From: DATEOR01 sp035698665
GTDB lineage: Bacteria; Actinomycetota; Thermoleophilia; Gaiellales; Gaiellaceae
Reading direction: 5' to 3'
Assembly: GCA_035698665.1 (NCBI GenBank)
Contig: DASSBN010000068.1
Location: 25,706-89,705 of the forward strand
DNA: 64,000 nucleotides
Shown here: positions 1 to 8,415 of the stretch, in pieces
Layout of the letters: every line of letters starts with the position of its first letter
Numbering within the stretch: position 1 is the first letter of the stretch
Program-made: the position numbers and the translations under genes
Notes under the pieces: model-generated
What the model was told of the DNA's origin: nothing
The model's input: only the letters and a program-made list of their open reading frames with translations
Database searches by the model: none

Positions 1-257
1 CCGCCCGGGCCGATCTCCAGCAGGACATCGGTCGTCCCGAGGAAGGGCGAGAAGACGGCCCGGTCCAGGTACGGGAGGATCTCCTCGGGGGACTCGACGT
101 CGATGCCGATCTCCTTCGGGTCGTTCCACTCGTCGCCGAGCCGTTTCTCTCCCCGGCGGCGGCGCGCGTAGCGGTCCCAGCCCTCGGCGACGGTCGCCGC
201 CTTCGGCGACGTCGCCTCCCGGGCCGGCCGAAGCCAGTGGCGACGGCTCCTAGCCAT
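1..257 (-). CDS. SAM-dependent methyltransferase, N-terminal part (cut by window edge)
   Basis: The first 85 residues are visible; the gene runs off the left edge. The reading ends in LLEIGPGG, which is the class I S-adenosylmethionine-binding motif I. The preceding residues (a GWDRYARRR stretch and a conserved acidic segment) resemble class I methyltransferases acting on small molecules or proteins. The substrate cannot be told. The ATG at 257 overlaps the stop of the upstream Ldh_2-type gene by 8 bases, so it is the third gene of a minus-strand operon after mrp. Confidence 0.7.
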   Translation of the reverse strand, partial: MARSRRHWLRPAREATSPKAATVAEGWDRYARRRRGEKRLGDEWNDPKEIGIDVESPEEILPYLDRAVFSPFLGTTDVLLEIGPG

Positions 258-978
258 CGCCGGGCAGTCTGACGCCTTCAGCGCGGGCGCGCAGAGCCGG
301 AACGGGGTCGTGCTCGGGCCGGGCGACGAGCAGGACGGCCCCGTGCTCGTCTCCCGCCAGCGCGGAGACCAGCATATGCAGCCCGACAGCGATGGCGAAC
401 GCCTTGTGCGCCTGCTCCCCGCCGAAGGGAACGAGCTCCTCCGGCGGTGCCGCCCCGACGAGCACGTCGCCGTACGTCACCTTGCCCATGGAGACGTCCG
501 CGACGAGCGGGGCTCCGTCGGAGCTCGGAACGGCGATCGCGAGTGGGTTCGTGCCGGCGAGCGGCTCTCCGCCGTCGGGGTGCGCGAGGCGGGGCGGCGA
601 CGTCGCGGTGAGCGCGGCGACGAGGCCTTGTTCGGCCAGCTTCCGCACCCAGTAACCCAGGTAGCCGGTCGGGAAGCACCGCGAGGCGACGATCAGCCTC
701 GCCCGCTCGGGCGGATCGAAGCGCAGCGCAGCGACGATGCGGGCGAGCACGAGATAACCGAGCGCCCCGTTTCCCTCCCAGCGCTCGAAGCCGTGCTCGA
801 CGACAACGCGCTCGGGCGTCGCGCCCGGATCGAGTTCGGGAAGCTCCGCGAGCCAGTCGATACGGGACGCCCCGTGCCCAGGCCGCCTGCGCCTGTCGGC
901 CTCTTCGAAATGATCTGCGAGCGTGCGCGCGTCGGCCTCGGAGAAGCCGAGCCCGCGAAGTCGGTCGAACGCGCTCAG
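250..978 (-). CDS. Ldh_2 (malate/L-sulfolactate) dehydrogenase family oxidoreductase, short form
   Basis: A 242-residue protein related to the Ldh_2/YlbC-type NAD(P)-dependent dehydrogenases. Family marks seen: a helical N-terminus ending in GHGASR (the usual shGv.r active-site His), GNGALGYLVLARIV, and GTNPLAIAVP followed by a VSMGK segment and a C-terminal glycine-rich helix. Family members are usually 330-350 residues; here about 50 residues between VSMGK and the last helix, and other loops, are missing, so activity is uncertain. No ATG, GTG or TTG lies near the domain start. The best start is CTG at 978, which overlaps the mrp stop as CTGA. An open frame continues upstream inside mrp but is antisense-like noise. 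Confidence 0.6.
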   Translation of the reverse strand: MSAFDRLRGLGFSEADARTLADHFEEADRRRRPGHGASRIDWLAELPELDPGATPERVVVEHGFERWEGNGALGYLVLARIVAALRFDPPERARLIVASRCFPTGYLGYWVRKLAEQGLVAALTATSPPRLAHPDGGEPLAGTNPLAIAVPSSDGAPLVADVSMGKVTYGDVLVGAAPPEELVPFGGEQAHKAFAIAVGLHMLVSALAGDEHGAVLLVARPEHDPVPALRARAEGVRLPGDG

Positions 979-2075
979 GCCGAGACGAGCGGGAGGGGCT
1001 TCACGATTCCCACTCCCTGCTCGCGCTTGGTGGACGCGATCGCCTCGGCGAGCGCCACGATGGCCTGCGAGACCTCGGTCTCCGGGTCCGTCTGCACGAT
1101 CGCCTCGCCCTCGTCGGAGCGAGCTCCGAGGCGCGGGTCGAACGGAATCCGGCCGAGAAGTGGCGCCTCGACCTCCCGGGAGAGGGCCTCGCCGCCGCCG
1201 GAGCCGAAGAGCTCGTCCCCCGACCCGGCCAGAAAGGACATGTTCTCGACGACGCCGAGCAGGCGCATGTTCGTCTTCCGCGCCATCTGGGCCGCCCGCA
1301 CGGCAACCTGCTGCGCGGCGCGGTGGGGCGTCGTCACGACGACAGCCTCGGCTCGCGGCAAGAGCTGCCCGAGCGAAATGGCGACGTCGCCGGTGCCGGG
1401 CGGCATGTCGACCACGAGGGTGTCCAGGTCTCCCCAGTGCACGTCGGAGAGGAACTGCTCGAGCGCCCGGTGCAGCATCGGCCCGCGCCACATGATCGGC
1501 GTGTTCTCGTCGAGGAAGAAGCCGATGGACATGACCTTCAGGTCGCCCTTCACCGGCGGGACGATCATCTTGTCGACAGCGACAGGGCGCTGGCTGATCC
1601 CGAGCATCGTCGGGATGGAATAGCCGTAGACGTCCGCGTCGAGGACGCCCGTCTTGTGCCCGAGGTCCGAGAAGGCCGCGGCGAGGTTCGCAGTGAGGGA
1701 GGACTTGCCGACTCCACCCTTGCCGCTGGCGACGGCGATGACGCGCGTCGAGGCGCCGACGGAGATACCAGGCGTCCGCTCGGAGACGCCGCCGCGCAGT
1801 CGTTGCGTCAGGGCCGTCTTCTCCTCCGGCGTCATGACGTCGAAGCCGAGGCCGATGGACTCGACCCCCTCGAGGGGAGCCAAAGCGCCCTGGACCTGCT
1901 CCTCGAAACTCGCCCGCAGGGGACAGCCGGGGACGGTGAGAGCGATGGTGACGTCCACCCGCCCTCCGTCGATCTCGATGTCGCGCACCATGTCGAGCTC
2001 GACGACCGAGCGCCCCAGCTCAGGGTCGATGACGCCCTCGAGAGCTTTCAGGACCTCTTCGCGCGAAACGCCCAC
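975..2075 (-). CDS. mrp: Mrp/NBP35-type Fe-S carrier P-loop ATPase with N-terminal MIP18 (DUF59) domain
   Basis: 366 residues. Residues 1-80 form a MIP18/DUF59 domain with the conserved VPGCPL. Residues 112-350 form a MinD-like ATPase with the deviant Walker A GKGGVGKS at 118-125 and a DMPPGTGD switch. Family members bind and hand over Fe-S clusters in the cytoplasm. The cluster-bridging CxxC normally found after VENMS is absent here: the segment reads VENMSFLAGSGDELFG. The GTG start at 2075 sits 5 bases below a TAGCCT -10-like box, so a leaderless transcript is possible. It heads the mrp, Ldh_2, methyltransferase operon. Confidence 0.88.
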   Translation of the reverse strand: MGVSREEVLKALEGVIDPELGRSVVELDMVRDIEIDGGRVDVTIALTVPGCPLRASFEEQVQGALAPLEGVESIGLGFDVMTPEEKTALTQRLRGGVSERTPGISVGASTRVIAVASGKGGVGKSSLTANLAAAFSDLGHKTGVLDADVYGYSIPTMLGISQRPVAVDKMIVPPVKGDLKVMSIGFFLDENTPIMWRGPMLHRALEQFLSDVHWGDLDTLVVDMPPGTGDVAISLGQLLPRAEAVVVTTPHRAAQQVAVRAAQMARKTNMRLLGVVENMSFLAGSGDELFGSGGGEALSREVEAPLLGRIPFDPRLGARSDEGEAIVQTDPETEVSQAIVALAEAIASTKREQGVGIVKPLPLVSA

Positions 2076-2137
2076 AAAACAAGGCTACCAATCGTTTCGA
2101 ATACGAATCCGACCCTTCCGTCCGTCAGGATGAGGGC

Positions 2138-2818
2138 GTGGACGAACGCGTGCTGCTCGTCGAGGACGACCCGTCGATCCGCGAGGTGGCGAGCCTCGGG
2201 CTCTCCCAGGCCGGCTTCCGGGTCACAACCTCCGGCGACGGGCGCGACGGGCTGATCCAGTTCCGAAACCAGCGGTTCGACCTGGTCGTGCTCGACATCA
2301 TGCTGCCCGAGCTCGACGGCTACGAGGTCTGCCGGCAAATCAGGGCGGAGAGCCGCGTGCCGATCATCATGCTCTCGGCCAAGAGCGACACCGTCGACAT
2401 CGTGGTCGGGCTCGAGCTCGGCGCCGACGACTACGTCACCAAGCCGTTCGAGCTCCCCGAGCTCGTGGCGAGAGCACGGGCCGCGCTGCGGCGGGCGTCC
2501 GCGATTCCGGAGGACCCGGTGCTCACGCGTGGGGATCTCGAGATCGACCCGGCGGCCTTCGTGGCACGCAAAGGCGGCGAGGAGATCAACCTGACCGCGA
2601 CCGAGTTCAAGCTGCTGCTCGAGCTGGCGCGCCGGCCCGGCCAGGTGTTCACGCGCGAGCTCCTCCTCGAGCGGGTCTGGAACTACGAATACCTCGGCGA
2701 TTCGCGCCTCGTCGATGTCGCCGTGCAACGGCTGCGCGCGAAGGTCGAGGACGACGCGAAGGAGCCGAAGCACGTAAAGACGGTGCGCGGGGTCGGCTAC
2801 CGCTTCGACGTGGAGTAG
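2138..2818 (+). CDS. OmpR/PhoB-family response regulator
   Basis: 226 residues with an N-terminal receiver domain (acidic pair D10-D11, phospho-acceptor Asp 53 in VLDIMLPELDG, Lys 102 in VTKPF) and a C-terminal winged helix (about 130-226, ending in VRGVGYRF). It would bind DNA when phosphorylated by the histidine kinase that begins 2 bases downstream. The start is GTG at 2138. The signal sensed is unknown. Confidence 0.95.
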   Translation: MDERVLLVEDDPSIREVASLGLSQAGFRVTTSGDGRDGLIQFRNQRFDLVVLDIMLPELDGYEVCRQIRAESRVPIIMLSAKSDTVDIVVGLELGADDYVTKPFELPELVARARAALRRASAIPEDPVLTRGDLEIDPAAFVARKGGEEINLTATEFKLLLELARRPGQVFTRELLLERVWNYEYLGDSRLVDVAVQRLRAKVEDDAKEPKHVKTVRGVGYRFDVE

Positions 2819-2820
2819 GC

Positions 2821-4203
2821 GTGGACCGGCCGGCGATCCGCCCGGGATCTCTACGACGGCGGCTCTCGATTGCATTCCTGCTCGTGGCCGGCCTGTCGGC
2901 CGCCGCCCTCGCCGTCGCGTCGTATGCGATCGTGCGCGAGGCGCGTCTCTCCGACTCGGTCGACCGCTCGCTCGAGCAGAGCCGCTTCAACCTCATCCTC
3001 GCGAACGAGACGCTGAGCCGGGAGCCGAGCGTCCAGGAGATCAATCAGCTCCTCGCCGCCTACGAGCGCCGCGGCGGCTTCGAGACCGTCGGGATGACCG
3101 GGGACCGCCGCTTCTCCTCGACCGTCTCCCTGGGCATGCAGGAGGTGCCGCCACCGCTCCGCGCGCTCGTCGCGACGGGAAAGCTCGGCTACGAGCGCGT
3201 CGACGTCGCCGGCACGAGGTACCTCGTCGTCGGCGGCCAGGTGAAGAACGCCGACACGGTCCTCTTTTACTTCTACACCGAAGACCGGCTCTGGGACGAG
3301 CTCGCCCAGCTCCGCAACGTGCTGCTCGCGGCGCTCGGCGTCGTCGCGCTCCTCGGCGCGCTCGTCGGCGCTGTCTTGGCGCGGCGGATTCTCGCGCCTG
3401 TCGGACGCGCGAGCCAGGCAGCGCATTCGCTCGCGGAGGGCCTCCTCGAGACGAGACTCCCGGTCGAGTCCGGCGACGAGTTCGGCGTCTGGGCGGCTTC
3501 GTTCAACGAGATGGCCGAGGCGCTCGAAGCCAAGATCCGCGCGCTGTCCGAGTCCCAGGCGCGGGAACGGCGCTTCACCTCGGATGTCTCGCACGAGCTC
3601 CGCACGCCGCTGACCGCCCTCGTGGCCGAGGCATCCCTCCTCGCCGAGCAGCTCGACAAGATGCCGCCGGACGCCCGGCGCCCCGCCGAGCTCCTGGTCG
3701 ACGACGTCGCGCGGCTCCGGGATCTCGTCGAGGACCTGATGGAGATCTCCCGCCTCGATGCAGGCGAGGCGCGCGTACGCGACGAGCGGGTCGACCTCGG
3801 CTCACTCGTCCGCGCGGCGGTTCGCTCGCGCGGGTGGGACGATCGCGTACGCGTCAACGGGGGTGAGGTCGTCCTGCAATCCGACCACCGCCGCCTCGAG
3901 CGAATCGCGTCCAACCTGATCGGCAACGCCCTCGAGCACGGAGGCCGCGAGGTGACCGCGAGCGTCGGGCGCGACGGAGTCGGCCCGTTCCTCGAAGTCA
4001 GCGACCACGGCCCCGGTATCTCTCCCGACCGCCTCCCGCACGTCTTCGACCGCTTCTACAAGGCGGACACTGCTCGCGCAGGCCCGGGGAGCGGCCTCGG
4101 CCTCGCGATCGCCCTCGAAAACGCGCGCCTCCTCGGCGGCGACATCGAGGTGTGGAGCGAGGTCGGGACCGGCACCCGCTTCACGCTCCGCCTGCCTGCC
4201 TAA
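2821..4203 (+). CDS. Membrane sensor histidine kinase
   Basis: 460 residues. A first membrane segment at about 16-38, an extracytoplasmic sensor domain of about 120 residues, a second membrane segment near 165-185, a HAMP linker, a HisKA domain with His 258 in SHELRTPLTAL, and an HATPase_c domain with NLIGNALEHG, DHGPGIS and GSGLGLAI boxes. It would autophosphorylate His 258 and pass phosphate to the adjacent regulator at 2138. GTG start 2 bases after the regulator stop, so the pair is an operon. Confidence 0.95.
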   Translation: MDRPAIRPGSLRRRLSIAFLLVAGLSAAALAVASYAIVREARLSDSVDRSLEQSRFNLILANETLSREPSVQEINQLLAAYERRGGFETVGMTGDRRFSSTVSLGMQEVPPPLRALVATGKLGYERVDVAGTRYLVVGGQVKNADTVLFYFYTEDRLWDELAQLRNVLLAALGVVALLGALVGAVLARRILAPVGRASQAAHSLAEGLLETRLPVESGDEFGVWAASFNEMAEALEAKIRALSESQARERRFTSDVSHELRTPLTALVAEASLLAEQLDKMPPDARRPAELLVDDVARLRDLVEDLMEISRLDAGEARVRDERVDLGSLVRAAVRSRGWDDRVRVNGGEVVLQSDHRRLERIASNLIGNALEHGGREVTASVGRDGVGPFLEVSDHGPGISPDRLPHVFDRFYKADTARAGPGSGLGLAIALENARLLGGDIEVWSEVGTGTRFTLRLPA

Positions 4204-4251
4204 CCCCTTTCGGTGGATGGCGCTTCTCCGCGCCGAGCCTACGCTCAGAAG

Positions 4252-4986
4252 ATGCGCATCGCCCTCGTCGCACTCACCGTGGCGGCAGGCTTCCTCGGCA
4301 ACGCCGCCGCCGCGCACGCGTATCAGTGTTACGACGTCAAGGCCACGATCGTGGGCACGAAGCACGCCGACAGGCTCCACGGGACGAGCGGCCGCGACGT
4401 CATCGTGGGGCTCGGCGGGGACGACGTCATCTGGGGGCTCGACGACTCCGACCGTCTCTGCGGGAACGGGGGCAACGACAGGCTGATCGCGGGTGGGGGT
4501 GTCGACCAGGTGGACGGAGGCACCGGCCGCAACGTCCTCAAGGGAGGGAGCGGCGACGACAGGCTCTACGGTGGCCCTTCGGTCGACTCGTTCTGGCCCG
4601 GACCCGGCAACGACGTCGTGGACGGCCAAGGGACCCCGGACCGTGAATGGGTGCACTACGACCACGCCCACGGCCCGGTGAGCCTCGACCTCGAAACGAG
4701 TCACGCGACGGGCGAGGGAACGGACATCCTCGTCGCCATCCGCGACATCGTCGGCTCGCGCTTTGCGGACGTCGTCAAGGGCAACGACTTCGACAACGTC
4801 TTCCGCCTCGGCAAGGGCAACGACCACAGTGTGGGCCGAGGGGGGAGCGACACGCTGCTGGGCGGGCCCGGCAATGACGATCTCGACGGCGGCAGCGGCA
4901 CGAACACGTTGAACGGGGGCGACGGGTCGGATACCTGCGTCAACCCCCAGCCGAGCGCAGGCGCTCAGCACTGCGAATCCCCGTGA
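4252..4986 (+). CDS. Secreted calcium-binding (RTX-like) repeat protein
   Basis: 244 residues when started at ATG 4252, which gives a clear signal peptide (MRIALVALTVAAGFLGNAAA followed by AHAYQ). The mature part holds two blocks of GGxGxDxLxGG-like nonapeptides (for example GGSGDDRLYGG and GGPGNDDLDGG) separated by a non-repeat linker. Such repeats form calcium-loaded parallel beta rolls outside the cell. There are few cysteines: one in each block and a pair near the C-terminus. No protease or lipase domain is present, so its role is not known. A start 39 bases upstream is possible but would bury the signal peptide. Confidence 0.8.
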   Translation: MRIALVALTVAAGFLGNAAAAHAYQCYDVKATIVGTKHADRLHGTSGRDVIVGLGGDDVIWGLDDSDRLCGNGGNDRLIAGGGVDQVDGGTGRNVLKGGSGDDRLYGGPSVDSFWPGPGNDVVDGQGTPDREWVHYDHAHGPVSLDLETSHATGEGTDILVAIRDIVGSRFADVVKGNDFDNVFRLGKGNDHSVGRGGSDTLLGGPGNDDLDGGSGTNTLNGGDGSDTCVNPQPSAGAQHCESP

Positions 4987-5063
4987 CCTGATCGTTACCC
5001 GGCGGCAAGCGGGGGGTTGCGGAGGACGCAGACGATCCAGGGCGTACCCACCAAGGAGACGCC

Positions 5064-5993
5064 ATGAAGTACGCGATCGGAACCCTCGCAGTCATCGTCG
5101 CAGCCCTCTGCGGCGTCCTCGTCGCGAGCTGCGGCGCCGGGAACGGAGCCGAGTCGGCCGGCCCGGTACCGACCGGCGCGGCGCCGGGCGGTGACGTCGC
5201 CGAGACTTCCGGAGAGACGTCGACCGTCGCGAGCTCGGGAAGCTCTTCGACCTCGAGCGGCTCCGCGACTCTCGTCCAGTACCAGGTCTGGTTCACGCGC
5301 GACGAATCGCTCTTCATGGTGAAACGTGACGTGGCCTCCACTCCCCGCGTCGGAACGGCCGCGATGGAGTCGCTGCTCGCCGGGCCAGCCCCAAGCGAGC
5401 AAGCCGCGGCGGTCGGCTCACAGATCCCGGCCGGAACGCAGCTCCTCGGCCTCTCCGTCGAGGACGGCGTCGCAACGGTCGACCTCACCTCCGAGTTCGA
5501 GTCCGGCGGCGGCTCCGCCTCGATGAACATGCGCATCGCGCAGGTCGTCTACACGCTGACGCAGTTCCCGACGGTCAAGGGCGTCCTCTTCGAGCTCGAC
5601 GGCCAGCACGTCGACGTGCTCGGCGGTGAGGGCGTGGTCGTCGACGAGCCGGTCACCCGCAAGGACTACCGGAGCCTCGTGCCCGCCATCCTCGTCACGG
5701 ACCCGCAGATCGGCGAGCGAGTCGACAACCCCGTCGTCGTCCAGGGAAGCGCGAACGTCTTCGAAGCCAACGTCACCGTCGAGATCGTGGACGCGAACGG
5801 CAAGGTCGTGGGGCACACCTTCACGACCGCATCGTGCGGTACCGGCTGCCGCGGAACCTTTTCGGTGGAAGTCCCGTATGAAGTTTCGTCCGCTACGCGC
5901 GGTCTAATCATCGTCCACGACGACGACGCGGCAGGAACCGGGATGCCTCCGCACGAAGTCCGGATTCCGGTCGTTCTGACGCCTTCCTCGTGA
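5064..5993 (+). CDS. Lipoprotein with GerMN and Gmad2 domains
   Basis: 309 residues. A signal peptide ends in the lipobox VASC, giving an N-acyl cysteine near residue 23 and a Thr/Ser-rich linker. Residues 75-185 match a GerMN domain (VWFTRDESLFMVKRDV, then a LLAGPAPSE segment and VATVDLTSEF). Residues 200-300 match the Gmad2 immunoglobulin-like domain (NPVVVQGSANVFEANV, GTFSVEVPYEV). Actinobacteria use this pair outside sporulation, probably in the cell wall. Shine-Dalgarno AAGGAG lies 5 bases before the ATG. The next gene, an L,D-transpeptidase, begins 1 base after the stop. Confidence 0.88.
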   Translation: MKYAIGTLAVIVAALCGVLVASCGAGNGAESAGPVPTGAAPGGDVAETSGETSTVASSGSSSTSSGSATLVQYQVWFTRDESLFMVKRDVASTPRVGTAAMESLLAGPAPSEQAAAVGSQIPAGTQLLGLSVEDGVATVDLTSEFESGGGSASMNMRIAQVVYTLTQFPTVKGVLFELDGQHVDVLGGEGVVVDEPVTRKDYRSLVPAILVTDPQIGERVDNPVVVQGSANVFEANVTVEIVDANGKVVGHTFTTASCGTGCRGTFSVEVPYEVSSATRGLIIVHDDDAAGTGMPPHEVRIPVVLTPSS

Positions 5994-5994
5994 T

Positions 5995-7020
5995 ATGACC
6001 GAACACATGGGCTATCGCAAATACCGTGCGGGCCGACACTGGCTCCGAGCAGGGGCGCCCCTCTTCCTCGTGCTGGTCGGGCTCGTCGCGGCGGTCGCGG
6101 TGGCCCGCGCCGACGACCCGCTCGCGCGCGGCGCGAAGGGAAGCGGCGCGCGGCTCGTCCCCGACGGCGTCACCATCGCCGGAGTGCCGGTCGGCGGCTT
6201 CACGGCCCACCAGGCCACGTCGGCGACCGAGGACGTTTTTTCCAAGCGCCTCGTGCTCACGACAGACAGTCACATCAGGCTGATCTCCCCGGAGCGCCTC
6301 GGAGCCCACGCGCTCGTCGCCGATGCCGTCGCCGGCGCGCTCCGCGCGAAGCCGGGTGAGAACGTCGAGCTGACCGTGGACGTCGACCACGCAAAGCTTC
6401 AGCGGTACGTCGCCGCGCTGAACAGCCGCTATGCCCGCTCAGCCGAGAACGCGAAGGTCGTCCTCGTCAAGCTCCGCCCGGTGGTCGAGAAGGAAAGCGA
6501 CGGGCTGTCGGTCCGGCAGCACGCACTCTCCTCCGAGCTCGATGCCGCGCTCACCGCCGGTGACCGCACGCCGATCAGGATCCCGTTCAAGAACACGAAG
6601 CCCGCGATCTCGTCGTCGGCGTTCACGTCCGTGATCGTGATCCAACGCAGCTCCAACCGGCTCGTCGTCTGGGACGGCAAGAAGCGTTGGGGAACGTTCG
6701 GGGTGGCCACGGGGCAAGCGATCTACCCGACTCCGCTCGGCCGGTTCTCGATCGTGACGAAACAGGAGAACCCGTGGTGGTACCCGCCCGACTCTCCATG
6801 GGCCCAAGGTCTCTCGCCGGTGCCGCCGGGCCCCGGGAACCCCCTCGGCACGCGCTGGATGGGAATCTCCGCGCCCGGCGTCGGGATCCACGGCACCCCG
6901 GACGCGGCCTCGATCGGCTACTCGGCCTCCCATGGGTGCATTCGCATGCGCATCCCGGACGCCGAGAGGGTCTTCGACCACGTCTCGGTCGGGACGCCGG
7001 TCTTCATCGTCCCGGCGTGA
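5995..7020 (+). CDS. L,D-transpeptidase (YkuD) with N-terminal membrane anchor
   Basis: 341 residues. One membrane segment at about 20-38 is followed by a PG-binding-like domain (residues 55-190) and a YkuD catalytic domain (about 215-341) with the signature SHGCIRM, where Cys is the nucleophile, and an upstream GIHGTP. It would form 3-3 cross-links or attach proteins in peptidoglycan on the outer face of the membrane. It follows the GerMN lipoprotein with almost no gap. A second YkuD gene lies at 50652. Confidence 0.92.
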   Translation: MTEHMGYRKYRAGRHWLRAGAPLFLVLVGLVAAVAVARADDPLARGAKGSGARLVPDGVTIAGVPVGGFTAHQATSATEDVFSKRLVLTTDSHIRLISPERLGAHALVADAVAGALRAKPGENVELTVDVDHAKLQRYVAALNSRYARSAENAKVVLVKLRPVVEKESDGLSVRQHALSSELDAALTAGDRTPIRIPFKNTKPAISSSAFTSVIVIQRSSNRLVVWDGKKRWGTFGVATGQAIYPTPLGRFSIVTKQENPWWYPPDSPWAQGLSPVPPGPGNPLGTRWMGISAPGVGIHGTPDAASIGYSASHGCIRMRIPDAERVFDHVSVGTPVFIVPA

Positions 7021-7619
7021 GCTGGGAGGAGCGGATCGCGCCGCGCCTCGAGGGCGAGATCGTCGTCGTCGAGCCGCTGGCACCGGCCCATGAGGAAGGT
7101 CTCTGGGAAGCCGCATCCGATTCGCGGATCTGGCGCTGGATGCCGCTCAATGCAATCGAGTCGCGTGAGACCTTCGGCGCCTGGTTCACGGAGGCTCTCG
7201 AGAGGACCGCTGCGGGCCTCGACCAGGCTTTCGCGGTCGTCGACGCTGGGAGCGGAGCTCCACTCGGGAGCACGCGCTATCTCGCCATCCGCCCCGAGCA
7301 CCGGGGGCTCGAGATCGGCTGGACGTGGCTCTCGAGCGCGGCCTGGGGGAACGGCGCCAACGTCGAGGCCAAGCTCCTCCTCATGGGCCACGCGTTCGAC
7401 GAGCTCGGCTGCATGCGGGTCGAGTTCAAGACCGACGCGCTGAACGAACGCTCACGCGCAGCGCTCGAGGCGCTCCCGGCCCGCTTCGAGGGCATCTTCC
7501 GGAAGCACATGGTCGTTCGCGACGGAGCCCTGCGCGATTCGGCCTGGTATGCCGTGACGGACGAAGACTGGCCCGCGGTGCGCCAGAACCTGCTCGACCG
7601 GCTCAGCCGCTCGCGCTGA
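7017..7619 (+). CDS. GNAT-family N-acetyltransferase (RimJ/RimL type)
   Basis: 200 residues. GTG at 7017 overlaps the preceding stop (GTGA). The sequence follows the RimJ/RimL-like GNAT plan: LEPLAPAHEEGLWEA at the N-terminus, GSTRYLAI and LEIGWTWLSSAAWGNGANVEAK, then MRVEFKTDALNERSRAALE, the typical acetyl-CoA and acceptor segments. The substrate is unknown. The gene ends inside the 3' end of the convergent phosphatase gene (17-base overlap). Confidence 0.88.
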   Translation: MSWEERIAPRLEGEIVVVEPLAPAHEEGLWEAASDSRIWRWMPLNAIESRETFGAWFTEALERTAAGLDQAFAVVDAGSGAPLGSTRYLAIRPEHRGLEIGWTWLSSAAWGNGANVEAKLLLMGHAFDELGCMRVEFKTDALNERSRAALEALPARFEGIFRKHMVVRDGALRDSAWYAVTDEDWPAVRQNLLDRLSRSR

Positions 7620-8415
7620 GACGGCGATAGAGCTCGGCGCAGAGCTCCGGAGTCGCGGCCGCGACGACGCGCGAATACGGGCTGACATCGAGGGGCGCGT
7701 CCGCAAACGGCGGCCGGTCGGGCAGGTCGATCGCAAGGCCTCGCTCGACGAGGAGGAGCTGCGCAGCGGCGATGTCGACGCTCCGCGCGGGCTTGAGCGA
7801 GCACACGGCGTCCACCCGTCCGGCGGCGAGATGGCAGAGCGTGAGCGCAAGCGATCCCATCACGCGCGTGCGCGGCGCAAAGCCGACCATGTCTCCGATC
7901 TGCGCGGCGATCGAGTCCGTCTTGGTCGCCTCGAAGGAGAGGATCTCGACGTCCTCCTTCGGCCCGGGCCCTGTGAGCGCCACGTCGTCGAGAAACGCGC
8001 CTTGGCCGCGGCGCGCCACCCACTCCTCGCGCGCGCCGAAGTCGAAGACGTAGCCGAAGAAGACGTCGGCCATCGTCGAGCCGTCGGCGACGGCGAGTGA
8101 GACCGAGAAGAAGGGCACGCCGCGCTTGGCGTTCATGCTTCCGTCGATGGGGTCGAGCACGAGACGCGGAGTCTCGGCTCCGAACGAGCGCTCCCCGAGC
8201 TCTTCCGAGACGAGCGTGAACTCGGCGCCGCTCGCAGCGAGCTCCTCGAGGCGAGCAACGACGGCCCGCTCGGCGTCCGCGTCGATCGCCGTGGTCTCGT
8301 CGCCCCCCTCACCCGCCCCCACCACCGGCTCGCGTTCGAGCCTCGTCGGATGCTCCGCGAGCACGGCATCGAGGTCGTCCACGACCTGCCGGGAGAAGGC
8401 GAGCCAGTCCGTCAT
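7603..8415 (-). CDS. Inositol monophosphatase family protein
   Basis: 270 residues of the Mg-dependent IMPase/FBPase/CysQ superfamily. Metal ligands are visible: EE in VSEELGE, the motif LDPIDGSMN (DPxDGT variant with Ser for Thr), and the C-terminal part around RSVDIAAAQLLLVERG, where the usual WD pair is replaced by VD. Likely substrates are inositol phosphate, fructose bisphosphate or a nucleotide phosphate. ATG at 8415 overlaps the stop of the DUF1015 gene (ATGA). Confidence 0.87.
   Translation of the reverse strand: MTDWLAFSRQVVDDLDAVLAEHPTRLEREPVVGAGEGGDETTAIDADAERAVVARLEELAASGAEFTLVSEELGERSFGAETPRLVLDPIDGSMNAKRGVPFFSVSLAVADGSTMADVFFGYVFDFGAREEWVARRGQGAFLDDVALTGPGPKEDVEILSFEATKTDSIAAQIGDMVGFAPRTRVMGSLALTLCHLAAGRVDAVCSLKPARSVDIAAAQLLLVERGLAIDLPDRPPFADAPLDVSPYSRVVAAATPELCAELYRRLSASG

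Noticed and set aside
978..1491. A long upstream extension of the Ldh_2-type frame inside mrp
   Set aside because: It is a different frame of the mrp gene with Arg/Gly/Ala-rich noise and no family similarity. The Ldh_2 fold starts at about 978.
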